In this document: positions 25,992-34,947 of the stretch, one piece after another
Layout of the letters: every line of letters begins with the position of its first letter
How positions within the stretch are numbered: position 1 is the first letter of the stretch
DNA from: Chitinophaga fulva
Lineage (GTDB): Bacteria; Bacteroidota; Bacteroidia; Chitinophagales; Chitinophagaceae
DNA length: 64,000 nucleotides
Reading direction: 5' to 3'
NCBI RefSeq assembly: GCF_012927205.1
Contig: NZ_JABBGC010000004.1
Coordinates: forward strand, 846,485-910,484
Made by a program: the position numbers and the translations under genes
The notes under the pieces: model-generated
What the model was told of the DNA's origin: nothing
The model's input: only the letters and a program-made list of their open reading frames with translations
The model's database searches: none

Positions 25992-26579
25992 ATGAGGCCA
26001 AGAGATGAAAACAAAGTTATCCAGCTAAAGCAGAAAGCTATTGAGATGATTGTCAGCGATGGCATTGAAGCATTTGGCGTCAACAAACTGGCCAAAGCTG
26101 CGGGCGTGGCCCCCGGCACAATCTACATTTATTTTAAAGACAAAGAAGACCTGCTGCTCACCCTGTGTGAGGAGGTGAGCCATCGTATACTGGAAACCAG
26201 CCTGAAAGGACTGGAACCGGACATGTCTTTTGAAAAAGGAATGAAGCTGCAATGGAAAAACCGCTATCTCTTCTCCCGCAAATATCCCGAAGAAGTGGCC
26301 TTTATTGAAAAAGTACGATATACCAGCGTTTATGAATCCATGGAAGAAAAGCTGACCGCCCGCTATGGCAAATTACTGCTGGCTTTTCTTCAGAAAGCCG
26401 TGGCCGATAAACAACTGGCGGAGATGCCTTTTGAAATGTACTGGTCGCTGGCTTTCGCTCCGCTGTACCAATTGATCAGCTTCAGCCGGCAACATCCCCA
26501 ACGCAAACGTAAATTCACCCTCACGGACGACGTCCTGCAAAATGCCCTGGCCCACGTATTGAAAGGAATGAGACCGTAA
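25992..26579 (+). CDS. TetR/AcrR family transcriptional regulator
   Basis: A 195-residue regulator. The N-terminal helix-turn-helix (about 25-50) contains NKLAKAAGVAPGTIYIYFKDKEDLL, a strong TetR match, and the rest is the variable ligand-binding and dimerisation domain. It is followed after 49 bases by helD, and matching operators flank it, so its role is probably to repress itself and helD until a ligand, perhaps an antibiotic, binds. The ligand is not known. Confidence 0.9.
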   Translation: MRPRDENKVIQLKQKAIEMIVSDGIEAFGVNKLAKAAGVAPGTIYIYFKDKEDLLLTLCEEVSHRILETSLKGLEPDMSFEKGMKLQWKNRYLFSRKYPEEVAFIEKVRYTSVYESMEEKLTARYGKLLLAFLQKAVADKQLAEMPFEMYWSLAFAPLYQLISFSRQHPQRKRKFTLTDDVLQNALAHVLKGMRP

Positions 26580-26595
26580 GCTTTTTTTTGCTCAT

Positions 26596-26619
26596 TTAAA
26601 TGAATGAGTGCTCATTAAA
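26596..26619. promoter_or_regulatory. TetR-type operator 2 (upstream of helD)
   Basis: TTAAATGA (26596-26603) and TCATTAAA (26612-26619) have the same spacing as operator 1 with two changed bases in the right half. The site lies between tetR and helD, 9 bases before the helD ATG. A TCATTTAAATGA palindrome overlaps its left half. Confidence 0.65.
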
Positions 26620-26628
26620 TAACTGTGT

Positions 26629-28683
26629 ATGCAGATCATCACTGAAAAGGAAGAAAAAGAACATCTGGCTATCATTCAATCACGGATAACTGCCATGATG
26701 AACGCCGGCAGGGAACTGGCCAACAAAAGGGCTGCGGACCTGCTGGAGCAGAAAGCTTACGTGCGTGATAACAGAGACGAGAAAGCCATCCTGCATCAGT
26801 CCATTGTACAAACGGCCGGCAGCGGGGAAGCGGCATTGGCTAAAACAAGGCAGTTGGGGCGGCTGCTACAGACGCCTTACTTCGGCAGGATTGATTTTAA
26901 AGCAACAGGACAAACGGAGGAGCAACCCATATACATCGGCGTGTGTACGCTGAAAGATTACGATACAGGTGTACCGCTTATTTATGACTGGCGCTCACCG
27001 GTGAGCAGCATGTTCTATGACTTCGAAACTGGTGAGGCATCGTACGAAGCGCCGATAGGGAACGTGGCAGGGGAAATCTCCCTGAAAAGACAATACCGGA
27101 TAAAAAACGGGCAGCTGGAGTTTATGATCGATACGGCAGCACCGGTTTTCGACGAGCTGTTGCAACAGGAACTCAGTGTCAGCTCCGATGAAAAAATGAA
27201 AAACATCGTGGCTACTATTCAGCAGGACCAACATGCGATCATACGCGATGAAACCTCGCAGATACTGGTGATACAAGGTGTTGCCGGGTCCGGAAAAACT
27301 TCTATCGCCCTGCACCGGATCGCGTTTCTGCTTTACCGTCATCGCGACACACTCACGTCGAAGGATATACTGATTATCTCTCCTAACAAAGTATTTGCTG
27401 ATTATATTTCACAGGTGCTGCCCGAACTGGGAGAGGAGAATGTACCGGAAACCAGTATGGGCCTGTTGGTTGATGAACTGTTGGAACGCAAGTATGTTTT
27501 TCAGCGCCTGTTCGAACAGGTGACGATGATGCTGGAAAATACAGACGACGCTTTCACGAAGCGGGTAAACTATAAATCCGGATTTGAGTTCCTCCGGCAA
27601 CTGAATGAGTACGTTGTCTGGCTTAATAATCATCTTTTTAAACCAACAACTATCACAGTTGGCCGCTTTGTCATACCAGCAGCGGTGGTCATGGAAAAAT
27701 ATACCGCCTGCCACCGGCTGCCGCTGCTGAAAAGAGGCCCCGAAATGGCGGCAGCGCTGGCACAGTATCTGTTTTACAAACATCGTTATGAGGCGGACAC
27801 GAAGGATAAAACCGTATTGAAAAGAGCCGTGGCGGCGATGTTCGGCAATGCAAATATTTTCAGGTTGTACAAAGAGTTTTTCAAATGGACAGGCCAACCT
27901 ACCATGTTTAAAATGGCGGCAGCAAAAGTGCTGGAGTACCTGGATGCGTTTGGACTGGCTTATCTGAAAATCTGCCTGGAAGGAGTAACGGTACATCGGA
28001 AGGTAAAACATTTGCTGATCGATGAAATGCAGGACTATTCGCCAGTGCAGTACGCGATGATAGCAAAAATATTCCCTTGTAAGATCACACTTTTGGGAGA
28101 TATCCACCAATCTCTGAACCCCGGTGGGAAAATTGATCTGGACAGCCTCCGGAAAATTTTTCCGCAATCACAGCAGGTGACGCTGAATAAAAGTTACCGT
28201 TCTACCATGGAAATTCTGCGGTTGGCGCAGCAGATCATTCACAACCCGGCGCTGGTGCCAATGGAGCGCCATGGCCAGCCGCCCGTTTTTTTCAGGGCTG
28301 TTGATGAACGGCAGGAGCTGGTGCATATTCAACAACTGATCACTGATTTTACGCAACAGCGCCGCTGCAAATCGATGGCTGTGATCTGTAAAACGGAGAC
28401 CGTCGCGGCCGCGCTGATGGAAACGTTGATGGAGCTGCCTGCGGCTGTACAATTGCTGACGGACGCCAGTCACCGTTTTACTGACGGGGTGGTGCTCATC
28501 AGCGCACAGTTGTCCAAAGGACTCGAATTTGACCAGGTGATCGTGCCTTTCGCTACGGCGGCCAATTATCACACAGCTATTGAGAAAAGCATGTTGTATA
28601 TCGCCTGTACCAGAGCGATGCATGCGTTGCATATCACCGCCGCAGGCCCACTGCCTGCATATTTGGAAAATATTCCTCCCTGA
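26629..28683 (+). CDS. helD: HelD-like RNA polymerase recycling ATPase (UvrD/Rep-type helicase family)
   Basis: A 684-residue superfamily 1 protein. A helical N-terminal arm (about 1-50) precedes the HelD-specific segment YIGVCTLKDYDTGVPLIYDWR (near residue 101). Walker A is GVAGSGKTS (217-225), and the Walker B region is LLIDEMQDYSPVQ (near 465), with later motifs LNKSYRST and the UvrD C-terminal domain. HelD proteins bind RNA polymerase, pull stalled complexes from DNA and in Actinobacteria protect against rifampicin. It is encoded next to a TetR regulator with operator sites for both genes, which suggests inducible expression. A plain DNA helicase role is the main alternative. Confidence 0.85.
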   Translation: MQIITEKEEKEHLAIIQSRITAMMNAGRELANKRAADLLEQKAYVRDNRDEKAILHQSIVQTAGSGEAALAKTRQLGRLLQTPYFGRIDFKATGQTEEQPIYIGVCTLKDYDTGVPLIYDWRSPVSSMFYDFETGEASYEAPIGNVAGEISLKRQYRIKNGQLEFMIDTAAPVFDELLQQELSVSSDEKMKNIVATIQQDQHAIIRDETSQILVIQGVAGSGKTSIALHRIAFLLYRHRDTLTSKDILIISPNKVFADYISQVLPELGEENVPETSMGLLVDELLERKYVFQRLFEQVTMMLENTDDAFTKRVNYKSGFEFLRQLNEYVVWLNNHLFKPTTITVGRFVIPAAVVMEKYTACHRLPLLKRGPEMAAALAQYLFYKHRYEADTKDKTVLKRAVAAMFGNANIFRLYKEFFKWTGQPTMFKMAAAKVLEYLDAFGLAYLKICLEGVTVHRKVKHLLIDEMQDYSPVQYAMIAKIFPCKITLLGDIHQSLNPGGKIDLDSLRKIFPQSQQVTLNKSYRSTMEILRLAQQIIHNPALVPMERHGQPPVFFRAVDERQELVHIQQLITDFTQQRRCKSMAVICKTETVAAALMETLMELPAAVQLLTDASHRFTDGVVLISAQLSKGLEFDQVIVPFATAANYHTAIEKSMLYIACTRAMHALHITAAGPLPAYLENIPP

Positions 28684-28720
28684 TTTTATTATCTTTCTGC
28701 TCTTGACCAATTGATCTCCT

Positions 28721-31390
28721 ATGGGACTCGCACGCAGAAAATTTCTGAAGAATATCGGGCTGGCCATGGCTGGCACTATGATGATAAAGATACCGGCGTT
28801 GGGCCGGGCGATTGCACCGGATGGCAGCCTGCTGCTGACAAGACAGCCGGATACCGTCTGGCTGGCATCCTTATATGATCGTGGCCAGACCACTACTTAT
28901 CTGAAAAGCCGGAACGAGTTGCAATACATTGGTATGCCGGTAGGCGGTATCCTTTGCGGTACTGTGTACCTCGGCGGTGATGGCCGTTTGTGGCTGTGGG
29001 ATATTTTCAACAGGAACCAGGAAGGCATAGAGCCCAAAGAAGTAGAATGGAAAGAGGCGGTGCTCGGACAAGCGAAAAAAGTCCGTTCCCGCGATGGTGC
29101 CTGTTACATACAGCCCTCCAAAAATATCCGTCCGCTGGACCAGGGGATGGCGCTGAAACTCACCATAGGAAAAGAAACCATCATTCGTTTGCTGGATGAG
29201 GCCAGCTGGCCGGAGATAGCTTTTGAGGCCACCTATCCGATGGCGACCATCCGCTATATAGATCCTGCGCTACCGATAGAACTGACGCTGGAAGCATTTT
29301 CTCCCTTTATACCATTGCAGGAAGATGATTCCGGTTTGCCGGTCACCCTGCTTTCCTTCCATATTCGTAACAAAGGCAAAGTACCGGTGGAAGCCACTTT
29401 GCTGGGATGGCTGGAAAATAAGGTGGCTATATATCATGCAAAGGAAAATCTGCATGAGCGTGTTAACACCGCTACCGGTGGTAAAGGCTGGAAAGGCGTG
29501 TTGTCTGCTGTACGAGCCAAAGAGGCCGTAGATACCGTATTGCAGCAAAGTCCTGATTATGGTAACCTCTGTCTGGCGGCCCTCGATGAAAAGGCGAACA
29601 TCAACACACAACTGGCATTGCCGATCACCGCAGTTTCGTTTAACCAGCCCCGTGATCAGGCGGCCGTACACGGCATCAATGAAAAACTGACCGGCGGTGT
29701 GATGGTAAAACATCGCCTGCTACCGGGAAAGGATATACGTACGGACTTCGCCATCGGCTGGTATTTTCCGAATCTTTCCTTTAAAGACATAGAGGGCAAA
29801 GGCCGGTATTATGCCAATCACTTTGCCGATGCCGCTGCAGTAGTGAATTATGTGCAGGAGCATCATGCCCGGTTGACCGGCGACAGCCGCCTGTGGAAAA
29901 ATACCTGGTACGACGCATCACTGCCATGGTGGCTGATGGAGCGCACCTTCATGAATATTTCCACCCTGGCCACTACCACCGCGCACCGTTTCCAATCGGG
30001 CCGTTTCTATGCCTGGGAAGGCGTAGGCGCCTGCGAAGGCACGTGTACGCATGTATGGCAATATGCACAGGCAGTAGGGAGGATATTCCCTGCGCTGGAG
30101 CGTGATACACGGCAACGGGTGGACCTGGGCATTGGCATGCAACCCAATGGCGGTATCCTTTTCCGCGGAGAAGCGGAGAAACGCCCGGCTATCGATGGAC
30201 AGGCCGGTACCGTGCTGCGTATTTACCGCGAACATCAAATGACGACCGATGATCGTTTCCTACGGCAAAACTGGCAGCAGATAAAAGAGGCCACACAGTT
30301 TATCATCCGTCAGGACCGCAACGGCGACGGGCTGGAAGACACGCCCATGGAGAATACGCTGGATGCCGTCTGGGACGGGGAAATTGCCTGGATAGCCGGA
30401 TTGTGTATCGCTGCGGTACAGGCAGGCGCCCTTATGGCCACCGAAGTGGGAGATACTGCTTTTGCCAGTACCTGTAAAGACTATGTGGAAAAAGGCCGCC
30501 GGAATATGGAATCGCAGCTGTACAACGGTGAGTACTTTATCCATCAGCCGGACAAGGTGAAGGGCCGTTCTGTTATTGGCAGTTACAATACCTGTCACAT
30601 AGATCAGGTGTACGGCCAGAGCTGGGCGTTCCAGGTAGGCATGGACAGGGTGCTGGACAAAGAAAAAACGTTATCTGCCCTGCGTGCTTTGTGGAAATAT
30701 AATTTTATGGAAGATGTGGGCCCGTATCTGGCTACCCATTCGGGCGGCCGTCCTTATGCCCTGCCGGGCGAAGGGGGCATGATCATGAATACCAATCCCT
30801 ATAAAGAAGAATATCCTTTCGGTGTGAAAGATGCGTGGCAGCTGGGATATTTCAATGAATGCATGAGCGGCTTTGAACACCAGGTAGCCTCGCATATGAT
30901 GGCTGAAGGGATGACCACCGAAGCGCTCACGCTCACCAAAGCCGTGCATGACCGTTACCATGCGGCCAAACGTAATCCGTTCAACGAAATTGAGTGCAGC
31001 GACCACTACGCCCGCGCCATGGCCAGTTACGGTACCTTTATCACTGCCTGCGGATTTGCCTATCATGGCCCGCATCAATACATCCGCTTTGCGCCTGCAC
31101 TGCAAAAAGAGCAATTCAAAGCGCCTTTCGTTACCGCTGAAGGATGGGGCACGTATACGCAGCAACAACAACATGGGCGCGGAGAATACCGGCTGGCGCT
31201 GAAACACGGCAAGCTATCTTTGCTGACCTGTTGTTTTGAGCAGGCCAATCCGGCCACGGTGGTGGTAAAAGCGGGGACGCGACAGTTGCCCGCTACGTTC
31301 TCGTATGAGAACGGCCGCGTTACCATTACCTTGAAACAGGCTGTCACCCTGCATGCGGGAGAAACGTTGCAGGTAACCATGATTTCATAA
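28721..31390 (+). CDS. GH116-family glycoside hydrolase (glucosylceramidase-like), Tat-exported
   Basis: An 889-residue protein of the non-lysosomal glucosylceramidase/GH116 type. The N-terminus has a twin-arginine motif (ARRKFLKNIG) and a hydrophobic core, so it is probably periplasmic. The GMPVGGILCGTVYLGGDGRLWLW opening matches the N-terminal domain, ACEGTCTHVWQYAQ lies near the nucleophile, and NTLDAVWDGEIAW lies near the acid/base in the alpha-barrel domain. It likely hydrolyses beta-glucosides or beta-xylosides. It is transcribed alone; a near-match promoter box (TATCTTTC) lies at 28690-28697. Confidence 0.85.
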   Translation: MGLARRKFLKNIGLAMAGTMMIKIPALGRAIAPDGSLLLTRQPDTVWLASLYDRGQTTTYLKSRNELQYIGMPVGGILCGTVYLGGDGRLWLWDIFNRNQEGIEPKEVEWKEAVLGQAKKVRSRDGACYIQPSKNIRPLDQGMALKLTIGKETIIRLLDEASWPEIAFEATYPMATIRYIDPALPIELTLEAFSPFIPLQEDDSGLPVTLLSFHIRNKGKVPVEATLLGWLENKVAIYHAKENLHERVNTATGGKGWKGVLSAVRAKEAVDTVLQQSPDYGNLCLAALDEKANINTQLALPITAVSFNQPRDQAAVHGINEKLTGGVMVKHRLLPGKDIRTDFAIGWYFPNLSFKDIEGKGRYYANHFADAAAVVNYVQEHHARLTGDSRLWKNTWYDASLPWWLMERTFMNISTLATTTAHRFQSGRFYAWEGVGACEGTCTHVWQYAQAVGRIFPALERDTRQRVDLGIGMQPNGGILFRGEAEKRPAIDGQAGTVLRIYREHQMTTDDRFLRQNWQQIKEATQFIIRQDRNGDGLEDTPMENTLDAVWDGEIAWIAGLCIAAVQAGALMATEVGDTAFASTCKDYVEKGRRNMESQLYNGEYFIHQPDKVKGRSVIGSYNTCHIDQVYGQSWAFQVGMDRVLDKEKTLSALRALWKYNFMEDVGPYLATHSGGRPYALPGEGGMIMNTNPYKEEYPFGVKDAWQLGYFNECMSGFEHQVASHMMAEGMTTEALTLTKAVHDRYHAAKRNPFNEIECSDHYARAMASYGTFITACGFAYHGPHQYIRFAPALQKEQFKAPFVTAEGWGTYTQQQQHGRGEYRLALKHGKLSLLTCCFEQANPATVVVKAGTRQLPATFSYENGRVTITLKQAVTLHAGETLQVTMIS

Positions 31391-31403
31391 AACCAGAATT
31401 AAG

Positions 31404-31411
31404 TAGTTTTG
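31404..31411 (+). promoter_or_regulatory. -7 promoter box (TAGTTTTG) of the DUF1543 gene
   Basis: A full TAnnTTTG match 23 bases before the ATG at 31435. Confidence 0.5.
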
Positions 31412-31434
31412 TGTTTTCGTTAAACCCTTTGTCA

Positions 31435-32010
31435 ATGGAATCTTTGAAACTGTACATGTTATTACTGGGCTGTACAACGCCCGGCCGTCATACGGAACAA
31501 CACGATGTTTTTTTCGGCATCGCGCATAAAGTGAGCGATCTGATACCAGCTATGAAAGCCTTCTGGCCCGAAGCCGGTGACAAATTGCATGTAGATGCCT
31601 GGCGTGAAGTAACCAGCGTCGGCAACTATCAGATTACGGTAGTGTCCCGCGACGAAGCGGTAGACAATCCGGAACAGCTGTATTTCCTGAACCTTGGCGG
31701 ATACAAGCCGGGAGAAATGGAAGAATATCACTATAAAATGCTGAGTGTAAGCAAAGATATCGGCGCAGCTATCCGGGAAGCAAAAGAAACAGCTTTCTAC
31801 AAACATAATACTTTCTCTACCGAAACTTCTCCTGCCGCTACTTCCCATGTGGATGACAAGTATGGAGTGGATGTGGATGATATCATCCCTGTAAAAGATA
31901 TCTTACCAGAACCCGTAAGAACACAGTACCAACTGAAAATAACGCCGGCAGCGACGCCCGTGCCTGAAGATGAAGTGTATTTGGGTTATTTCCAGCTCCA
32001 CAAACTATAA
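31435..32010 (+). CDS. DUF1543 domain protein
   Basis: A 191-residue soluble protein. The N-terminus (KLYMLLLGC, then GRHTEQHDVFFGI, then DAWREV) matches DUF1543, a family of unknown function that often shows an internal duplication. The second half (about 110-191) is more acidic and less conserved. The start was set at the ATG 31435, 23 bases after a promoter box. No operon partner is seen. Confidence 0.8.
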   Translation: MESLKLYMLLLGCTTPGRHTEQHDVFFGIAHKVSDLIPAMKAFWPEAGDKLHVDAWREVTSVGNYQITVVSRDEAVDNPEQLYFLNLGGYKPGEMEEYHYKMLSVSKDIGAAIREAKETAFYKHNTFSTETSPAATSHVDDKYGVDVDDIIPVKDILPEPVRTQYQLKITPAATPVPEDEVYLGYFQLHKL

Positions 32011-32016
32011 TTAATA

Positions 32017-32138
32017 ATTTACGGATTTTGGAATTTTTTGATTTTGGAATTTTTAGCGAAGATCATATTGTGTTATATAATATTGATCTCCTATGCATTT
32101 TTAAATCTCTAAATCAAAAAATTCAAAAATCCGTAAAT
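32017..32138. repeat. Nested A+T-rich palindromic element B
   Basis: Outer arms 32017-32046 and 32109-32138 are inverted 30-base copies with two mismatches, again containing AAATCAAAAAATT. The inner part is AT-rich with a weak GATC...GATC hairpin. The element fills the gap between two convergent genes and ends 2 bases before the acidic protein stop. It probably ends transcription on both strands. Confidence 0.7.
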
Positions 32139-32140
32139 GA

Positions 32141-32371
32141 CTAGGGGTTTTCTTCATCAATTTCTTCTTCTGAGTTTTCGTCCAGATCTTCATCAAATTC
32201 CAGCTCTTCCTGATCTTCCGGTTCTTCCTGATCTTCCTGGCTCGGTGGGTTGGGTTGGACAATACCATAGTTGTTGGTTTCCTCTGTTTGACGGAATTCA
32301 CCGGTTTCTTCCCGTTCAGTATAGTGTTCGCTACCATCGGGCTGACCGGCGGGTTTACGTTGCTTTGCCAT
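32141..32371 (-). CDS. Small highly acidic protein
   Basis: A 76-residue protein of unknown function. The first half is polar, and the second half (about 43-76) is dominated by glutamate and aspartate with no hydrophobic core, so it is probably disordered. Small acidic proteins of this kind are common beside other genes in Chitinophaga-type genomes, but no function is known to me. Its start is 112 bases from the divergent TlpA gene. Confidence 0.65.
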   Translation of the reverse strand: MAKQRKPAGQPDGSEHYTEREETGEFRQTEETNNYGIVQPNPPSQEDQEEPEDQEELEFDEDLDENSEEEIDEENP

Positions 32372-32483
32372 ACCTCATGATTTTACTGAAACCGTTACAA
32401 AGACTACGCCATAAGGATGAGCGGTAAATCATTTTTCCGTTTTTGTTAGTACTTTTCCGGCCACAACCAACCATAAACCACCG

Positions 32484-33626
32484 ATGAAAAAAGTTTTTCT
32501 CGTATGCGCTGCTATGGCAGGCATGACCAACTTGTATGCACAAAAAAAAGGGGTAACCATCACTGGTAAAATACCGCCTGTTTTCAACAATGAGTACATC
32601 TATCTGGCAAAAGGCTCTACATTCCTGGATTCCGCTAAAGTGGAGAAAGGCGCCTTCACACTGTCTCATCCTTTAACAGACACCATCCAGGCTTTATTAA
32701 GGGTAGCAAAGAAAGAAGATGGCAAGATCTACCGGGGAGTGAAAGTGATGTTCCTTGCACCGGGCGACAAAGTAACATTGACCGTTAAAGACACCAGTGG
32801 AGGTAACTTGCTGGCACAAGGTCTCGTGAAGGGCGCCTCGATCAATGCGCAGGAGGACCAGTTACAGGAACAGCTGAAAGAGGTAAGACGGCAAATCGAT
32901 TCTGCACGTAAAGAATACATGCAGCTGATGCAGTCACCCAATGGTAAAACAGATACCGCCGGAATGATGGCCCGGGGCAAACGGATGGACGTGTTGTTTG
33001 AAAAGCAGGAGGTGATGACCAATACCTTTATTGATGCGCATCCGGACTATTACATCAGCCTGACGAACTTCAAGGAAAACCTCGGCAGCCCTGTAAGAGA
33101 TGTGGCTGCTGCTGAAAAACGTTTTGCGAAATTCACCCCCGCATTGCGTCAATCCTCTTTAGGCCTGTCTATTCAGGACCTGTTGAAAGCCTCTGCCAAA
33201 CTGGGCATTAATCAGCCTGCGCCTGATTTTGCTTCCACTACGCCGGATGGTAAAACACTGAAGTTGTCTGACCTGAAAGGTAAATATGTACTGCTCGATT
33301 TCTGGGCCAGCTGGTGCGGTCCCTGCCGTGCAGAAAACCCGAATGTGGTAAAAGCATTCCAGCAGTATAAAGACAAAAATTTTACGGTGCTGGGCGTGTC
33401 ACTGGACCGCGAGGGACAGCATAATAAATGGACAGAAGCGATTGAAAAGGATGGCCTTGCATGGCATCATGTAAGTGACCTGAAATGGTGGAAAGCAGAT
33501 GCAGCCACGCTGTATATGATCCGTTCCATCCCGCAGAATTTCCTGATCGATCCTAATGGAAAGATCGTTGCTATCGACCTGCGTGGCGAAGCGCTGCAAA
33601 AGGAACTGGCTAAATTGCTGCAATAA
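32484..33626 (+). CDS. TlpA family thiol-disulfide oxidoreductase with DUF4369 domain
   Basis: A 380-residue exported protein. A signal peptide (1-19, ending LYAQ) precedes an N-terminal DUF4369 domain (about 25-130), a helical linker and a C-terminal thioredoxin fold. The active site is FWASWCGPC with C278 and C281. Such proteins maintain thiols in the periplasm of Bacteroidota. A near-match promoter box (TACTTTTC) lies upstream. It is convergent with the thiolase gene, with 8 bases between stops. Confidence 0.92.
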   Translation: MKKVFLVCAAMAGMTNLYAQKKGVTITGKIPPVFNNEYIYLAKGSTFLDSAKVEKGAFTLSHPLTDTIQALLRVAKKEDGKIYRGVKVMFLAPGDKVTLTVKDTSGGNLLAQGLVKGASINAQEDQLQEQLKEVRRQIDSARKEYMQLMQSPNGKTDTAGMMARGKRMDVLFEKQEVMTNTFIDAHPDYYISLTNFKENLGSPVRDVAAAEKRFAKFTPALRQSSLGLSIQDLLKASAKLGINQPAPDFASTTPDGKTLKLSDLKGKYVLLDFWASWCGPCRAENPNVVKAFQQYKDKNFTVLGVSLDREGQHNKWTEAIEKDGLAWHHVSDLKWWKADAATLYMIRSIPQNFLIDPNGKIVAIDLRGEALQKELAKLLQ

Positions 33627-33634
33627 CAACATAA

Positions 33635-34897
33635 TTATCGCTCCAGGATCGCGGTAACGCCCATGCCACCCGCGGTGCAGATGGATACCAACGCCCTGCC
33701 TTCGCCGCGTTCCTGGAGCATTTTGGCCGTTTGCGCCACAATTCTTGCCCCGGTGGCCGCAAAAGGATGACCGATGGCCACACTGCCACCTTTGGTATTC
33801 AGCTTGCTGCGGTCAATACTTCCCAATGGTGCATCCAACCCCAGTTTTTTACAGTAGGCGGCGTCTTCCCAGGCTTTGAGGGTACAGAGTACCTGTCCGC
33901 AGAATGCTTCATGAATTTCATAGACATCAAAATCCTGCAAGCGCAGATTGTTGCGTTTCAGCAGTCTTGCTACGGCGTAGGTAGGCGCCATCAGCAGCCC
34001 TTCACCATGTACATAGTCTACCGCGGCGGTTTCTCCGTCCGTCAGATAAGCCTGCACAGGCCACTGCCGGCGTTGGGCATATTCTTCGGATGCCAGCAAC
34101 AAGGCGGCGGCGCCGTCGGTATAGATGGTGCTGTTGCCCGCGGTGAGCGTGCCTTTGCCGCTATGGTCGAAGGCGGGTTTCAACATAGCTAATTTATCGG
34201 GCGTGGTATCGGAGCGGATGATGGTATCACGGCTGACATTTTTAAAGGGGATGACCAGGCCTTCGAAGAAGCCGGCTATATAGGCACGGGTAGCGTTCAT
34301 ATGGCTGGTATAGGCCAGTGCGTCCTGGTCCTGCCGGCTGATGCCCCATTCCTGCACCATCTTTTCGGTATGTTGCCCCATAGAGAGACCCGTGCGGGGT
34401 TCCACAATGGAAGGATAGAGCGGTGACAGTTCGCGGAAACGGATGGAGCTCAGTATCCGTAGTCTTTCGCCCAGTGTTTTAGCGGCTCTGAGCGCGGTGA
34501 GCTTCCATGACAGCTGTTGTTGCAGCATCAGCGGCAGGTCGCTGTTGGTGTCGCTGCCGCCGGCGATGCCGGTTTCTATCTGTCCGGCCGCAATGCGCAG
34601 GCCCAGCTGGATAGCGGCATCGAGACTGGTGCCACAGGCGCGTTGCACATTATACGCCGGTGTGTGTGGATCGAGCGCAGTGCCCAGTACACATTCCCGG
34701 GCAAAATTCCATTCGGTGGAACGGTTCAGCAGCGCGCCCAGCGCTACGTCGCCAATGCGGGCGCCTTCCAGCTGATAGGTGCTGACGAGAGCATGCAGAC
34801 AGGCAGTCAGCATTTCCTGATTGGAAACCCGGTTATACTCCCGGAAGGATTTGACGAAAGGGATACGTTTTCCGCCGATAACAGCCACTTTTCTCAT
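33635..34897 (-). CDS. Acetyl-CoA C-acyltransferase (thiolase)
   Basis: A 420-residue thiolase. The acyl-accepting cysteine is C88 in QRACGTS, the histidine of GHPFAATG is H377, and the second cysteine is C407 in CTAGGMG. HEAFCGQ also matches. The length and spacing resemble FadI-type long-chain ketoacyl-CoA thiolases, though the enzyme could also be an acetoacetyl-CoA thiolase. It catalyses thiolytic cleavage of 3-ketoacyl-CoA in fatty acid oxidation, or the reverse reaction. It lies 50 bases downstream of a 2-hydroxyacid dehydrogenase on the same strand. Confidence 0.92.
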   Translation of the reverse strand: MRKVAVIGGKRIPFVKSFREYNRVSNQEMLTACLHALVSTYQLEGARIGDVALGALLNRSTEWNFARECVLGTALDPHTPAYNVQRACGTSLDAAIQLGLRIAAGQIETGIAGGSDTNSDLPLMLQQQLSWKLTALRAAKTLGERLRILSSIRFRELSPLYPSIVEPRTGLSMGQHTEKMVQEWGISRQDQDALAYTSHMNATRAYIAGFFEGLVIPFKNVSRDTIIRSDTTPDKLAMLKPAFDHSGKGTLTAGNSTIYTDGAAALLLASEEYAQRRQWPVQAYLTDGETAAVDYVHGEGLLMAPTYAVARLLKRNNLRLQDFDVYEIHEAFCGQVLCTLKAWEDAAYCKKLGLDAPLGSIDRSKLNTKGGSVAIGHPFAATGARIVAQTAKMLQERGEGRALVSICTAGGMGVTAILER

Positions 34898-34947
34898 AAA
34901 AGCGCATTTACTTAAAGGTACTTAAAATGGAAGAAGCGGCCATGCTG

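Noticed and set aside
32101..32337. Basic ORF opposite to the acidic protein frame
   Set aside because: Its lysine- and arginine-rich sequence is the frame-shifted reading of the acidic gene and runs into repeat element B.
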